Assembly: GCF_005280195.1 (NCBI RefSeq)
Contig: NZ_SZPR01000008.1
Location: forward strand, 124,001 to 188,000
DNA from: Streptomyces galbus
GTDB lineage: Bacteria; Actinomycetota; Actinomycetes; Streptomycetales; Streptomycetaceae
Direction: 5' to 3'
DNA length: 64,000 bases
Shown: one piece after another, positions 49,237 to 62,660 of the stretch
How positions within the stretch are numbered: the first letter of the stretch is position 1
How the letters are laid out: every line of letters begins with the position of its first letter
Program-made: the position numbers and the translations under genes
Notes under the pieces: generated by a model
Databases searched by the model: none
What the model saw: the letters and a program-made list of their open reading frames with translations, nothing else
Told to the model about the DNA's origin: nothing

Positions 49237-50724
49237 TCAGGCGGGAAGGAAGTTGATCGGGTGGCTGTCGGTCGCCCACAGGTGCTGCACGGCGTACGCC
49301 CGCCAGGGGCGCCAGGCCGCCGCACGGGCGGTGAGCGCGGCGGGCGTGGCCGGCAGGCCGAGCCGGCGGGCCGCGGCACGCACCCCGAGGTCGGTGGGCA
49401 GGAAGGCGTCGGGGTCGCCGAGGGCCCGCATGGCGATGACCTCGACGGTCCACGGCCCGAACCCGGGCAGCGCGAGGAGCGTGGCGCGGGCCTCGGCCCA
49501 GTCGCTCTCGACGCCCAGGTGCAGGCTGCCGTCGGCCAGCCGGTCGACCAGGCCGGTCAGGGTGGCGCGGCGGGTGGCGGGCATGGCCAGGGTGCCGGGG
49601 TCCACGGCGGCCAGCGCGGCCGGTTCGGGGAAGAGGTGGGTGAGGCCGCCCGCGGGGTCGTCGACCGGGTCGCCGTGGGCGGTGACCAGGCGGGCCGCGT
49701 GGGTGCGGGCGGCGGCGGTGGAGACCTGCTGGCCGAGCACCGCGCGGACCGCGAACTCGGCCTCGTCCACGGTGCGCGGCACCCGGCGGCCGGGTGCCTT
49801 GTCGACCAGCGGCGCGAGCTGCGGGTCGGTGCGCAGCTGGTCGTCGACGGCGACCGGGTCGGCGTCCAGGTCGAGCAGGCGGCGGCAGCGGCTGATGGCC
49901 ACGGTGAGGTCGCGCAGGTCGGCGAGGGTGAGGCGGCAGGCCACGTGGTCGGGGGCCGGGGCGAGCGCGACGATCCCGTGGCCGTAGGGCAGCCGCAGCG
50001 TGCGCCGGTACGCGCCGTCCCGCCACTCCTCGACGCCGGGTACGGCGGTCGCCGCGAGGTGCCCGAAGAGGTTGTCGGGGTGCAGCGGGGCGCGGAAGGG
50101 CAGGCGGAGCTGCAGCGTGCCGGGGGCGGCCGGGGCGGCGCGGTCGTGCTTCGGGAGCCGGGCGCGCAGTGCGGTCGGGGACAGGGCGAAGACCTCGCGC
50201 ACGGTGTCGTTGAAGCTGCGGACGGAGGAGAAGCCCGCCGCGAACGCCACGTCGGCGAGCGGCAGCCGGGTCGTCTCGATGAGGACGCGGGCGGTCTGGG
50301 CGCGCTGGGCGCGGGCCAGGGCGAGCGGGCCGGCGCCCAGCTCGGCGCGCAGGTGCCGCTCGACCTGGCGGGTGCTGTAGCCGAGGCGGGCGGCGAGGCC
50401 GGGCACGCCCTCGCGGTCCACGACGCCGTCGGCGATCAGCCGCATGGCGCGGGCGACCACGTCGGCCCGGCCGCTCCACTCCGGGGAGCCGGGGCTGGTG
50501 TCGGGGCGGCAGCGCTTGCAGGCCCGGAAGCCGGCCTGCTGGCAGGCGGCGGCGCTGGCGTAGAACGTCATGTTCTCGGGCTTGGGCGGTACCACGGGGC
50601 AGCTCGGCCGGCAGTAGATGCGGGTGGTGAGGACGGCGGTGAAGAACCAGCCGTCGAACCGCGCGTCCTTGGACTGCACGGCGCGTACGCAGTGCTCCCG
50701 GTCGGTGTGCATCCCGTTCTGCAT
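49237..50724 (-). CDS. alkA: Ada-type regulator fused to AlkA 3-methyladenine glycosylase
   Basis: 495-residue fusion. Residues about 10-80 are the Ada zinc domain that repairs methylphosphotriesters, with C38, C42, C69 and C72 (IYCRPSCP; ACKRCRPD). Residues about 85-175 are an AraC-type helix-turn-helix (LAARLGYSTRQVERHLRAEL; VAFAAGFSSVRSFNDTVREVF). The rest is an AlkA-type glycosylase: N-terminal domain (about 190-300) and HhH-GPD domain with LPGFGPWTVEVIAMRALGDP and the catalytic Asp in LPTDLG. Methylated-DNA response is the expected role. The start is uncertain (50742, 50724 or 50712; I use 50724). Confidence 0.87.
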   Translation of the reverse strand: MQNGMHTDREHCVRAVQSKDARFDGWFFTAVLTTRIYCRPSCPVVPPKPENMTFYASAAACQQAGFRACKRCRPDTSPGSPEWSGRADVVARAMRLIADGVVDREGVPGLAARLGYSTRQVERHLRAELGAGPLALARAQRAQTARVLIETTRLPLADVAFAAGFSSVRSFNDTVREVFALSPTALRARLPKHDRAAPAAPGTLQLRLPFRAPLHPDNLFGHLAATAVPGVEEWRDGAYRRTLRLPYGHGIVALAPAPDHVACRLTLADLRDLTVAISRCRRLLDLDADPVAVDDQLRTDPQLAPLVDKAPGRRVPRTVDEAEFAVRAVLGQQVSTAAARTHAARLVTAHGDPVDDPAGGLTHLFPEPAALAAVDPGTLAMPATRRATLTGLVDRLADGSLHLGVESDWAEARATLLALPGFGPWTVEVIAMRALGDPDAFLPTDLGVRAAARRLGLPATPAALTARAAAWRPWRAYAVQHLWATDSHPINFLPA

Positions 50725-50800
50725 GCGTCCAGCATCGGGCACCGGGCCCGCACCTGGCTGGCAGGATCACGACATCGACCTTCCGTGACCAGGCGCGCCC

Positions 50801-51283
50801 TCAGCCTCGGTGCCGCGGGGCGACCACCAGCGCCCGGATCACGAACAGGTCCAGGCCCATCACCACCACCGACCACAGCGGCTCGTAGGGCAGGAACAGG
50901 AACTGGGCGACGAGCCCGAGGCCGGCCAGGACGACGCCGGCCGTGCGGGCCCGTGCGACGCCCCTGAGGACACCGGCGCCGGCCAGGGCGAGGAGCGCGC
51001 CGAGGGTGAGGTGGATCCAGCCCCAGCCGGCGAGGCCGAGCCGATAGGCGTAGGCGCCGGTGCGGGCGTAGACGTCGTCCCCGGCGACCGCGGCCACGCC
51101 TTGGAGCACGGCGAGCAGGCCGCTGCACAGCATCAGCACGGCGGCCAGGGCGGCGCCCCCGCCGTCGGGGGGCGCGGGAGGTGGCGGCGGAGCGGGCGGA
51201 GGGGGTCCGCCGCGCGGGACCGACCAGGCGGTGCCGATCTCGCCCTGCGGCTCGCCGGGCGCGGGGTGCGGTCCGGAGACCAT
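50801..51283 (-). CDS. DUF7144-like membrane protein
   Basis: 160-residue membrane protein resembling DUF7144-type actinobacterial proteins. After a Pro-rich N-terminus of about 40 residues come four hydrophobic segments (ALAAVLMLCSGLLAVLQGVA; GWIHLTLGALLALAGAGVL; VVLAGLGLVAQFLFLP; VVVMGLDLFVIRALVV). Function unknown. ATG at 51283 is the only sensible start. It stands between the lpd gene and the alkA gene on the same strand, with a hairpin (51356-51385) separating it from lpd. Confidence 0.7.
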   Translation of the reverse strand: MVSGPHPAPGEPQGEIGTAWSVPRGGPPPPAPPPPPAPPDGGGAALAAVLMLCSGLLAVLQGVAAVAGDDVYARTGAYAYRLGLAGWGWIHLTLGALLALAGAGVLRGVARARTAGVVLAGLGLVAQFLFLPYEPLWSVVVMGLDLFVIRALVVAPRHRG

Positions 51284-51355
51284 CGACGGCGCTCCCTTCC
51301 CGTGGGACGTGGGGTCCGTTGCAGGAGATCCCGGGCGCGCGGCGGGGGCGAGCGC

Positions 51356-51385
51356 GGCGGGGCCGTTCGGGTGAGCGGCCCCGCC
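51356..51385 (-). terminator. GC-rich hairpin after lpd
   Basis: Ten-bp perfect stem, arms 51356-51365 and 51376-51385, ten-base loop, eight bases after the lpd stop. Confidence 0.6.
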
Positions 51386-51393
51386 GGCGGGCG

Positions 51394-52806
51394 TCACATG
51401 TTGATCATGTGGCCGGCCAGGCCGTGCACGGCTTCCTTGACGGCCTCGCCCAGCGTCGGGTGGGCGTGGACGTTGCGGGCGACCTCGTGCACGGTGAGGT
51501 CCCACTGCTGGGCCAGGGTCAGCTCGGGCAGCAGCTCGGTGACGTCCGGGCCGATGAGGTGGCCGCCGAGCAGCTCGCCGTACTTGGCGTCGCTGATCAG
51601 CTTGACGAAGCCGGTGGTGTCGCCGAGGCCGTGCGACTTGCCGTTGGCGGTGAACGGGAACTTGGCGACCTTGACGTCGTGTCCGAGCTCGCGGGCCTGC
51701 GCCTCGGTGTAGCCGAAGCTGGCGACCTGCGGCTGGCAGTAGGTGGCGCGCGGGATCATGGCGTAGTCCAGCTCCATGGTCTCGGCGTCGGCGATCGTCT
51801 CGGCGGCGATCACGCCCATCGCCTCGGCGGCGTGCGCGAGCATCAGCTTGGCGGTGACGTCGCCGATGGCGAACAGGTGCGGGACGGAGGTGCGGCAGCG
51901 GCCGTCGACGTCGATGGCGCCGCGGTCGGTGAGCTTCACACCGGTGTTCTCCAGGCCGTAGCCGGTGACGTTGGGGGCGAAGCCGATCGCCTGGAGGACC
52001 TTGTCGGCCTCCAGGACCTGCTGGGAGCCGTCCTTGGCGGTGACGGTGACCCGGACCTGCGGCCCGGACTCGTCGATGCTCTCGACCCGGGTGGAGGTGA
52101 GCACGTCGATGCCCAGCTTGCGGTACTGGCGGGCGAGTTCGGCGGAGACCTCGGCGTCCTCCAGCGGCGTCACCCGGTCCAGGAACTCGACGATGGTGAC
52201 CTTCACGCCGTAGTTGTGCAGGACGTAGGCGAACTCGATGCCGATCGCGCCGGCGCCCGCGATGACGATCGACCGCGGCAGGTCGTCGGCGAGGATCTGC
52301 TCCTCGTACGTCACCACGCGCGCGCTGCGCTTGGTGCCGGGCAGCAGCCTCGGCGTGGCGCCGGTGGCGATGATGCAGTGGTCGAAGCCGAGTGTGCGGG
52401 TGTTGCCGTCGTAGCCCGTGACCTGGAGGGTGTGGTCGTCGAGGAACGTGCCGCGGCCGTCGAACTCGGTGATCTTGTTCTTCTTCATCAGGTAGTGGAC
52501 GCCCTTGACCCGGCCGTCGGCGACCTTGCGGCTGCGGCGGAACGCCTCGCCGTAGTCGAAGGAGACCTGCCCGTCGACCTTGATGCCGAAGGTCTTGGCC
52601 TCGCGCGTGACGATGTGCGCCAGTTCGGCGTTGCGCAGCAGGGCCTTGGTGGGGATGCAGCCCACGTTCAGGCAGACGCCGCCCCAGTACTTCTCCTCGA
52701 CGACCGCGACGCGCTTGCCCAGCTGGGCGGCGCGGACGGCGGCCACATAGCCGCCGGGGCCGGCGCCGAGGACCACGACGTCGAAGCGTTCGTCCTGCTC
52801 GGCCAT
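51394..52806 (-). CDS. lpdA: Dihydrolipoyl dehydrogenase (E3)
   Basis: 470-residue flavoprotein disulphide reductase, the E3 component of 2-oxoacid dehydrogenase complexes. FAD binding is [20 protein letters not shown] (11-30); the redox disulphide is C45 and C50 in [23 protein letters not shown] binding is [16 protein letters not shown]; and the C-terminal His-Glu dyad falls in [15 protein letters not shown]. Length and motifs are canonical. ATG at 52806, but only a weak GAAGGGGAAG lies upstream. No E1 or E2 gene is adjacent, typical of Streptomyces where lpd is often separate. Confidence 0.93.
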   Translation of the reverse strand: MAEQDERFDVVVLGAGPGGYVAAVRAAQLGKRVAVVEEKYWGGVCLNVGCIPTKALLRNAELAHIVTREAKTFGIKVDGQVSFDYGEAFRRSRKVADGRVKGVHYLMKKNKITEFDGRGTFLDDHTLQVTGYDGNTRTLGFDHCIIATGATPRLLPGTKRSARVVTYEEQILADDLPRSIVIAGAGAIGIEFAYVLHNYGVKVTIVEFLDRVTPLEDAEVSAELARQYRKLGIDVLTSTRVESIDESGPQVRVTVTAKDGSQQVLEADKVLQAIGFAPNVTGYGLENTGVKLTDRGAIDVDGRCRTSVPHLFAIGDVTAKLMLAHAAEAMGVIAAETIADAETMELDYAMIPRATYCQPQVASFGYTEAQARELGHDVKVAKFPFTANGKSHGLGDTTGFVKLISDAKYGELLGGHLIGPDVTELLPELTLAQQWDLTVHEVARNVHAHPTLGEAVKEAVHGLAGHMINM

Positions 52807-52972
52807 GGGTGGCTTCCCCTTCCCTCGGGATGTGGACCGGTCCGTTTCCCGTTCCGTGGTGGATTGTTCCGCTGTTCGGCACCCGCCGCCACAGAGATCA
52901 TCCGGGCGTGCGGGGCGTCACACCGAACGGGGAACGGAACCGGGCCTCCCGCTGTTCCCGGCGCGCCCCGCG

Positions 52973-56893
<3,921 letters not shown>

Positions 56894-56912
56894 TCAGATC
56901 TTGTCCGATTGT

Positions 56913-56933
56913 GTTGATGAAACGACCATCAAC
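56913..56933. promoter_or_regulatory. Palindromic operator candidate before the galactosidase gene
   Basis: GTTGATG (56913-56919), seven bases, CATCAAC (56927-56933): perfect seven-base arms about 70 bases upstream of the ATG at 56842. It is AT-rich against the background and could bind a LacI- or GntR-type regulator, not visible nearby. Confidence 0.45.
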
Positions 56934-57029
56934 GCGCCGACCTGACCGGATTTCAACTCTGTGCGCGCAACCGCTCCTTGAGGTGGCAGCCGGTCCAGGG
57001 AGGGGCTCCGACCCGGGCGAGGTGGTCCG

Positions 57030-57539
57030 TCAGCCGGCCTGGCGGGCGAAGGCGTCGTGGGCCCGCTGGTCGAAGAGGACGAAGCGGACCTCCTCGACGG
57101 CCGTGTCCGTGGCCCGTACCGTCTCGACGGCGATGCGGGCCCCGTCGTCGAGCGGCCAGCCGTAGACACCGGTGGAAATGGCCGGGAACGCCACCGTGCG
57201 GGCGCCCAGCTCGTCGGCGACGCGCAGGGACTCGCGGTAGCAGGAGGCCAGCAGCGCGGAGCGGTCCTCGGTGTCCGACCAGACGGGGCCGACGGTGTGG
57301 ATCACCCAGCGCGCGTCCAGGTTCCCGGCGGTGGTGGCGACCGCCCGGCCGGTGGGCAGGCCCCGGCCGTACCGGGAGGCGCGCAGCCGGCGGCACTCCT
57401 CGAGAATGTCGGGGCCGCCGCGGCGGTGGATGGCGCCGTCGACGCCTCCGCCGCCGAGCAGGGAGGAGTTGGCGGCGTTGACGATCGCGTCGACGGACTG
57501 CCGGGTGATGTCGCCCTGGACGAGGGTGAGGGTGGTCAT
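57030..57539 (-). CDS. Macrodomain protein (O-acetyl-ADP-ribose deacetylase-like)
   Basis: 169-residue macrodomain. ADP-ribose-binding loops: VNAANSSLLGGGGVDGAIHR at 21-40 and PAISTGVYGWP near 120-130, with the Asn and Asp of NAAN...GVDGAI that are conserved in deacylating macrodomains of the YmdB/MacroD type. Such enzymes hydrolyse the O-acyl-ADP-ribose made by sirtuins or remove ADP-ribose from proteins. A Sir2 gene lies 9 kb away; direct cooperation is inference. ATG at 57539 with AAAGG ten bases upstream. No neighbours in an operon. Confidence 0.88.
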   Translation of the reverse strand: MTTLTLVQGDITRQSVDAIVNAANSSLLGGGGVDGAIHRRGGPDILEECRRLRASRYGRGLPTGRAVATTAGNLDARWVIHTVGPVWSDTEDRSALLASCYRESLRVADELGARTVAFPAISTGVYGWPLDDGARIAVETVRATDTAVEEVRFVLFDQRAHDAFARQAG

Positions 57540-57603
57540 GGGACCTTTCTAGCCCGCCGGGGCCGGGACCGCCCGGGCATTTCCGGGGCCGCCGGCGCCG
57601 CCG

Positions 57604-59025
57604 TCAGCCCTGCCGGCGCAGGTGCCGCCACACCGCCTTGGCCGCGTTGTGGCCGGACATGCCGTGCACGCCGGGGCCCGGCGGGGTGGCCGAGGAGCAC
57701 AGGAAGACGGCCGGGTGCGGGGTGCCGTACGGGAAGAGGGACAGCTTGGGGCGCAGCAGCAGCTGGAGCCCGGACGCCGCGCCGGAGGCGATGTCGCCGC
57801 CGACGTAGTTGGCGTTGCGGGCGGCGAGTTCGGCGGGGCCGGCGGTGGCGCGGGCCAGGACGCGGTCGCGGAACCCCGGCGCGAACCGCTCCAGTTGGGC
57901 CTCCAGGGCGTCGGTGAGGTCGCCGGTCCAGCCGTTGGGCACGTGGCCGTAGGCCCAGAACACGTGCTTGCCCTCGGGGGCCCGGGTGGGGTCGACGACG
58001 CTGGGCTGCACGGTGATCATGAACGGCCGGTCGGGGGCGCGGCCCTCGCGGGACGCGGCGCGCAGTGCGGCGCCGATCTCCGCGCTGTTCGCGCCGATCT
58101 GCACGGTGCCCGCGGTGCGCGCCTCGGGCGCGGTCCAGGGGACGGGACCGTCGAGGGCGTAGTCGACCTTGAAGGCGGCGGGGCCGTACCGGAACCGGTC
58201 GTAGTAGCGGCCGAACCCGGCGATGCGGGCGAGCGCGGTGGGCGAGGTGTCGAAGACGTAGGCGCGGGCCGGGGGCAGGTCGTCGAGGCGCTTGACCTCG
58301 TAGTCCGTGTGGACGCTGGCGCCGAGGTCGGTCAGGTAGGCGGCGAGGGCGTCGGAGATCGCCTGGGAGCCGCCGCGGGCCAGGGGCCAGCCGCGGGCGT
58401 GCGCGGACAGGGCGAAGACCAGGCCGACCGCGCCGGTGGCGACGCCGTTCAGCGGGGCCATGACGTGGGCGACCAGGCCCGCGAACAGGGTCCGGGCCCG
58501 CTCGTCGCGGAACCGGCTGGTCAGCCAGGTCGACGGGGGCAGGCCGGCCAGGCCGAAGCGGGCGAGGGTCACCGGGTCGCGGGGCAGCCCGCTGGAGGGC
58601 AGGGACATGAAGTCCCGGACCAGCGTGTCCCACTTGGCGAGGAACGGCTCGACCAGCCTGCGGTACGCCCCCGCGTCGCGCGGGCCGAAGGAGGCGGCCG
58701 TCTCGGCGACCGAGCGGGCCAGCACGGCGGCCGTGCCGTCCGGGAAGGGGTGCGCCATGGGCAGCTCGGGGTGCAGCCACCGCAGGCCGTAGCGTTCCAG
58801 CGGCATCGCGCGGAACGCCGGCGAGTTGACGGCGAGCGGGTGGGCGGCCGAGCACGGGTCGTGCCGGAAGCCCGGCAGGGTGAGCTCCTCGGTGCGGGCT
58901 CCCCCGCCCACGGTGTCGCGCGCCTCGAAGAGGGCCACGGAGAATCCGCGGCGGGCCAGCTCCACGGCAGCGGTCAGTCCGTTCGGCCCCGCTCCCACCA
59001 CGACCGCATCGAGCATCGACGGCAC
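57604..59025 (-). CDS. Phytoene desaturase-like FAD oxidoreductase
   Basis: 473-residue FAD/NAD(P)-binding oxidoreductase of the CrtI/phytoene-desaturase-like superfamily. The dinucleotide fold is [20 protein letters not shown] close to the N-terminus, and the conserved FAD-binding C-terminus is [20 protein letters not shown] plus [10 protein letters not shown]. The substrate is not evident; no carotenoid genes are near, so carotenoid synthesis is unlikely. The GTG at 59025 ([10 protein letters not shown]) has AAGGGG five bases upstream and is preferred over the ATG at 59016. It is followed by 64 bases before the macrodomain start on the same strand. Confidence 0.8.
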   Translation of the reverse strand: MPSMLDAVVVGAGPNGLTAAVELARRGFSVALFEARDTVGGGARTEELTLPGFRHDPCSAAHPLAVNSPAFRAMPLERYGLRWLHPELPMAHPFPDGTAAVLARSVAETAASFGPRDAGAYRRLVEPFLAKWDTLVRDFMSLPSSGLPRDPVTLARFGLAGLPPSTWLTSRFRDERARTLFAGLVAHVMAPLNGVATGAVGLVFALSAHARGWPLARGGSQAISDALAAYLTDLGASVHTDYEVKRLDDLPPARAYVFDTSPTALARIAGFGRYYDRFRYGPAAFKVDYALDGPVPWTAPEARTAGTVQIGANSAEIGAALRAASREGRAPDRPFMITVQPSVVDPTRAPEGKHVFWAYGHVPNGWTGDLTDALEAQLERFAPGFRDRVLARATAGPAELAARNANYVGGDIASGAASGLQLLLRPKLSLFPYGTPHPAVFLCSSATPPGPGVHGMSGHNAAKAVWRHLRRQG

Positions 59026-59153
59026 TTGGACCCCTTCGTCAACCGGTGGCCTCTGGGGGATCAGGATATGCCGGGGGCGGGACGGCACCCACGGGGCGGG
59101 GGGCGAACGGCGCACCCGCCGCCGCGCGGGACGGCGAGCGGACGACGCGCGCG

Positions 59154-59990
59154 TCAGCGTGCCGTCAGCAGCCCCTGTATCCGCCGGGCCGTGGCCTCGT
59201 CGCGGGCCGTGGTGAACGGCAGGGCGTTGCCGCCGGTGATGCGGAACGGCTCACCGGTGAGGGTCAGGTGCGCGCCGCCCGCCTCCTCGACGAGCAGCAG
59301 ACCCGCCGCGTGGTCCCAGGCGGCCTCCCAGGAGAACACGGTGGCGTCCAACAGGCCCCGGGCGACGGCGAGGTACTCCAGACCGGCCGAGCCGCAGGGA
59401 CGGGGGGCCACGCCGTCGGTCCGCAGGGCGAGCAGGGCGCGCTTCTGGTCCTCGGTCGTGAAGTCGGGGTGGGAGGTGGCCACCTCCAGGTCGCGGCCGG
59501 CCGCGGGCGGCCCCGCGTGCAGCCGCTCGCCGTCGAGGAAGGCGCCGCCGCCCCGCACTGCGGTGGCGAACTGCCGCCGGGCCGGGGCGTGGATCCAGGA
59601 GGCGAGCAGTTCGCCGCGCCGGGCCAGCGCGACCAGGGTGCAGAAGCCGTCGTCGCCGTGCACGAACTGGCGGGTGCCGTCGACCGGGTCGACGATCCAG
59701 ACGGGCGCGTCGCCCTGGAGGGCGGCGTAGACGGCGGGGTCGGCGTGGACCGCCTCCTCGCCGACGACGATCGAGCCGGGCAGCAGGGCGCCCAGCACCC
59801 CGGTCAGGTACAGCTCGGCGTTGCGGTCGGCGTCCGTCACCAGGTCGTGCGGGCCGGTCTTCTGGTCGACCTCGTGCTCCGCGAGGTGCCGGAAGCGGGG
59901 CAGGATCTCGGTCTCGGCCGCCGTGCGGACGGCTTCCTCGACGTCGGCGGAACGGCGGTCGAGAAACTCGTCGATGGTTTCCGTGTTCAC
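59154..59990 (-). CDS. Inositol monophosphatase-family protein (histidinol-phosphatase or IMPase type)
   Basis: 278-residue metal-dependent sugar phosphatase of the IMPase/SuhB/HisN family. Metal-binding motifs are present: GEEA at about 78-81 and [16 protein letters not shown] near 98-113; the C-terminal [19 protein letters not shown] has the third Asp. The substrate could be inositol-phosphate, histidinol-phosphate or 3'-phosphoadenosine phosphate, not told apart by sequence. I choose the GTG at 59990 because GGAGG is seven bases upstream; the ATG two codons earlier is only one base from GGAGG. No histidine-synthesis genes are near. Confidence 0.82.
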   Translation of the reverse strand: MNTETIDEFLDRRSADVEEAVRTAAETEILPRFRHLAEHEVDQKTGPHDLVTDADRNAELYLTGVLGALLPGSIVVGEEAVHADPAVYAALQGDAPVWIVDPVDGTRQFVHGDDGFCTLVALARRGELLASWIHAPARRQFATAVRGGGAFLDGERLHAGPPAAGRDLEVATSHPDFTTEDQKRALLALRTDGVAPRPCGSAGLEYLAVARGLLDATVFSWEAAWDHAAGLLLVEEAGGAHLTLTGEPFRITGGNALPFTTARDEATARRIQGLLTAR

Positions 59991-60122
59991 GATCATGCCT
60001 CCATGAGAACACGGCCCACTGACAATCCCCGCCGGGCCCGTGTACACCGGGTGGAAAGGGCATGAATTCGCGTCGTCGCAGCGTACCGGCCCGCACGGGG
60101 CACCGGCGTCCGCCGACGGTGC

Positions 60123-61907
60123 TCAGCGGCCCACCGCGTACCCCTGCATGCCCCGCGGGTTCGCCGCCGCCGACAGGACACCGGTCTCCGGGTCCCGGGC
60201 GACCGCGCACAGGCGGCCCTCGGACCAGGCGGGCCCGACGGTCACCCGGTGGCCGCGCCGCCGCAGCTCCTCGACGACGGCGGCGGGCGTGCGGGACTCG
60301 ACGGTGACGCTGCCGGGCCGCATCCCGCGCGGGTAGAACGAGCCGGGGAAGCCGTCGGTGTGCCAGTTCGGCGCGTCGATCGCACCCTGGAGGTCGAGCC
60401 CCCCGCGCACGGGCCCGCGCCGGGCGACCTCCAGGAAGAAGTGGAGCTGCCACTGGTCCTGCTGGTCGCCGCCGGGCGTGCCGAAGGCCAGCACCGGCAC
60501 CCCGTCGCGCAGGGCGATCGAGGGCGTGAGGGTGGTGCGGGGACGGCGGCGCGGGGTGAGGGAGTTCGGCAGGCCGTCCTCCAGCCAGGTCATCTGCAGC
60601 CGGGTGCCGAGCGGGAAGCCCAGTTCGGGCACGACGGGGTTGGACTGGAGCCAGCCGCCGCTGGGCGTGGCGGCGACCATGTTGCCCCAACGGTCGACGA
60701 CGTCGATGTGGCAGGTGTCCCCCGCGGCGCGCCCGTCGCGGCCGACCGTGGGCTCCCCGGCGCCCATGGGGCTGAAGCCGGGCTCGTCGGCGGTCACCAC
60801 GTGCGCGTGCGCGCTCAGCCGGGGCGTCCGCCCGCCGGGGCTGCCGGGCCGCAGCTCCAGCGACGCCCCGGCGCCGACGAGGGCCCGCCGCCCGGCGTTG
60901 TACTCCGGCGACAGCAGCTCGGCCAGCGGCACCGGCGCCGCGTCGCCGTACCAGGCCTCCCGGTCGGCCATGGCGAGCTTGCAGCCCTCGACCAGCAGGT
61001 GGACGTGGTCCGCGGTGCCGGGCTCGGGCAGTTCGGCCGGCAGCAGCGCCAGTTGCTGCAGGAGGGCCGGGCCCTGGCTCCAGGGCCCCGCCTTGCACAC
61101 GGTCCAGCCGTTCCAGTCGTACGTCGCGGGCGTCTCGTAGGTGGCGGACCAGCCGGCGAGGTCGTCGGCGGTGAGCGTGCCGGTGTGGCGGGCGCCGCTG
61201 GTGTCCAGGGTGGGCCGTGCGGCCTGGCGGACCAGCGCCTCGGCGATGAACCCGGACCGCCACACCTCCCGCGCGGCCTCGATGCGCGCCTCGCGGTCAC
61301 CGGCGCCCGCGGTCTCGGCGAGCAGTCTGCGCCAGGTGGCGGCGAGGGCGGGGTTGCGCAGCAGACGTCCGGGCCGGGGCGCCCGTCCGCCGGGCAGGTA
61401 CAGCTCGGCGGACGACGTCCACTCGGTCTCGAACAGCTCGCGGACGGTCTCGACGGTGGCGGCGACGTTCTCCACGGGCGCGTGGCCGTGCTCGGCGTAC
61501 CCGACGGCGTACTTCAGGACGTCGTCCAGGGAGCGGGTGCCGTGGTCGCGCAGCAGGATCATCCAGGCGTCGAAGGCGCCCGGCACGGCGGCGGCGAGCG
61601 GCCCGGTGCCGGGCACCAGGTCGAGGCCCAGGCCGCGGTAGTGGGCGACGCTCGCGCCGGCCGGTGCGACGCCCTGCCCGCACAGCACCCGCACCTCGCC
61701 GCCCGCGGGGGCGAGCAGGATCGGCACCTCCCCGGCCGGGCCGTTGAGGTGCGGTTCGACGACGTGCAGCACGAACGCGCCGGCCACCACGGCGTCGTAG
61801 GCGTTGCCGCCGTCCTCCAGCACGGCCATCGCCGACTGGGAGGCCAGCCAGTGCGTGGAGGAGACCATGCCGTGGGTGCCCTGGAGCGTGGGGCGGGTGG
61901 TGAACAC
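60123..61907 (-). CDS. Gamma-glutamyltransferase-family (Ntn hydrolase) protein
   Basis: 594-residue member of the gamma-glutamyltransferase family, proenzymes cut before a catalytic Thr. The Thr lies in GDTCHIDVVDRWGNMVAATP at about 383; the glycine-rich FGTPGGDQQDQW near 485 forms the substrate-binding site. No signal peptide is visible, and the N-terminus begins directly with the fold (VFTTRPTLQGTHGMVSSTHW), so it is likely cytoplasmic, unlike periplasmic GGT. Family members act on glutathione, poly-gamma-glutamate or cephalosporin-type amides; the substrate is unknown. GTG at 61907 has AGGTGA eight bases upstream. Confidence 0.85.
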   Translation of the reverse strand: MFTTRPTLQGTHGMVSSTHWLASQSAMAVLEDGGNAYDAVVAGAFVLHVVEPHLNGPAGEVPILLAPAGGEVRVLCGQGVAPAGASVAHYRGLGLDLVPGTGPLAAAVPGAFDAWMILLRDHGTRSLDDVLKYAVGYAEHGHAPVENVAATVETVRELFETEWTSSAELYLPGGRAPRPGRLLRNPALAATWRRLLAETAGAGDREARIEAAREVWRSGFIAEALVRQAARPTLDTSGARHTGTLTADDLAGWSATYETPATYDWNGWTVCKAGPWSQGPALLQQLALLPAELPEPGTADHVHLLVEGCKLAMADREAWYGDAAPVPLAELLSPEYNAGRRALVGAGASLELRPGSPGGRTPRLSAHAHVVTADEPGFSPMGAGEPTVGRDGRAAGDTCHIDVVDRWGNMVAATPSGGWLQSNPVVPELGFPLGTRLQMTWLEDGLPNSLTPRRRPRTTLTPSIALRDGVPVLAFGTPGGDQQDQWQLHFFLEVARRGPVRGGLDLQGAIDAPNWHTDGFPGSFYPRGMRPGSVTVESRTPAAVVEELRRRGHRVTVGPAWSEGRLCAVARDPETGVLSAAANPRGMQGYAVGR

Positions 61908-61989
61908 GGGGCTGTCACCTCGCTGTGGTCGTGCGTCGGCCGGACCGGTCGCCGGTCAGGCTACCCGGCCCCGCCGCGCCCGCCGGGTC

Positions 61990-62660
61990 TCAGGTGCCGG
62001 CCCGGCCCCGGGCCGTGACCAGTCCCGACTCGTAGGCGAAGACGACCAGTTGGGCGCGGTCGCGGGCACCCAGCTTGGTCATGGCGCGGCTGATGTGGGT
62101 CTGGCCGTCAGGGGGCTGATGACCATGTGGGCGGCGATCTCCTCGTTGGTCAGGCCGCGCGCGGCCAGCGCGGTCACCTCGCGTTCGCGGCGGGTGAGGC
62201 ACTCCAGGCCGGGGGCGTCGGCGCGGTCGGGGGGCCGGGAGACGAACTCCCCGATGAGGGTGCGGGTGACCGCCGGGGACAGCAGGGCCTCGCCGCGCGC
62301 GACGACCTCGATCGCCTGGAGCAGGTCGGCCGGCTCGGTGTCCTTCAGCAGGAAACCGCTGGCGCCCGCGCGCAGCGCGTCGAAGACGTAGGCGTCGAGG
62401 CCGTAGTTGGTGAGGATGACGACCCGCACGCCGGTCAGGGCGGGGTCGGCGGCGATCCGGCGGGTCGTCTCGATGCCCGTCATCACCGGCATCTGCACGT
62501 CGATCAGCGCGACGTCGGGCACCTCGGCGCGGACCAGCTCCAGGCCGGCCCGCCCGTCGGCGGCCTCGCCGACCACCTCGACGCCGTCCTCGGCGTCCAG
62601 CAGGGCGCGGAAGCCGGCGCGCATCAGCGCCTGGTCGTCGACGAGGGCGACCCTGATCAC
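61990..62660 (-). pseudogene. NarL/LuxR-family response regulator, frameshifted
   Basis: Two-component response regulator whose reading frame breaks in the DNA-binding domain. The frame from ATG 62660 gives a normal receiver (IRVALVDDQALMRAGFRALL, phospho-acceptor in DVALIDVQMP, Lys in GFLLKDTEP) and most of the LuxR-type helix-turn-helix (LTRREREVTALAARGLTNEE, IAAHMVISPLT), then runs out of frame to a stop at 62079. The missing end, THISRAMTKLGARDRAQLVV and so on to 61990, is intact in the -1 frame; ACGGCCAGACCC reads where ACGGCCAAGACCC is expected, so one A is missing on the coding strand near 62100. Either a real mutation or a sequence error. Its ATG overlaps the kinase stop. Confidence 0.88.

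Noticed and set aside
57604..59025. Phytoene-desaturase-like gene as part of carotenoid synthesis
   Set aside because: No phytoene synthase, cyclase or other crt genes nearby; the family is broad.
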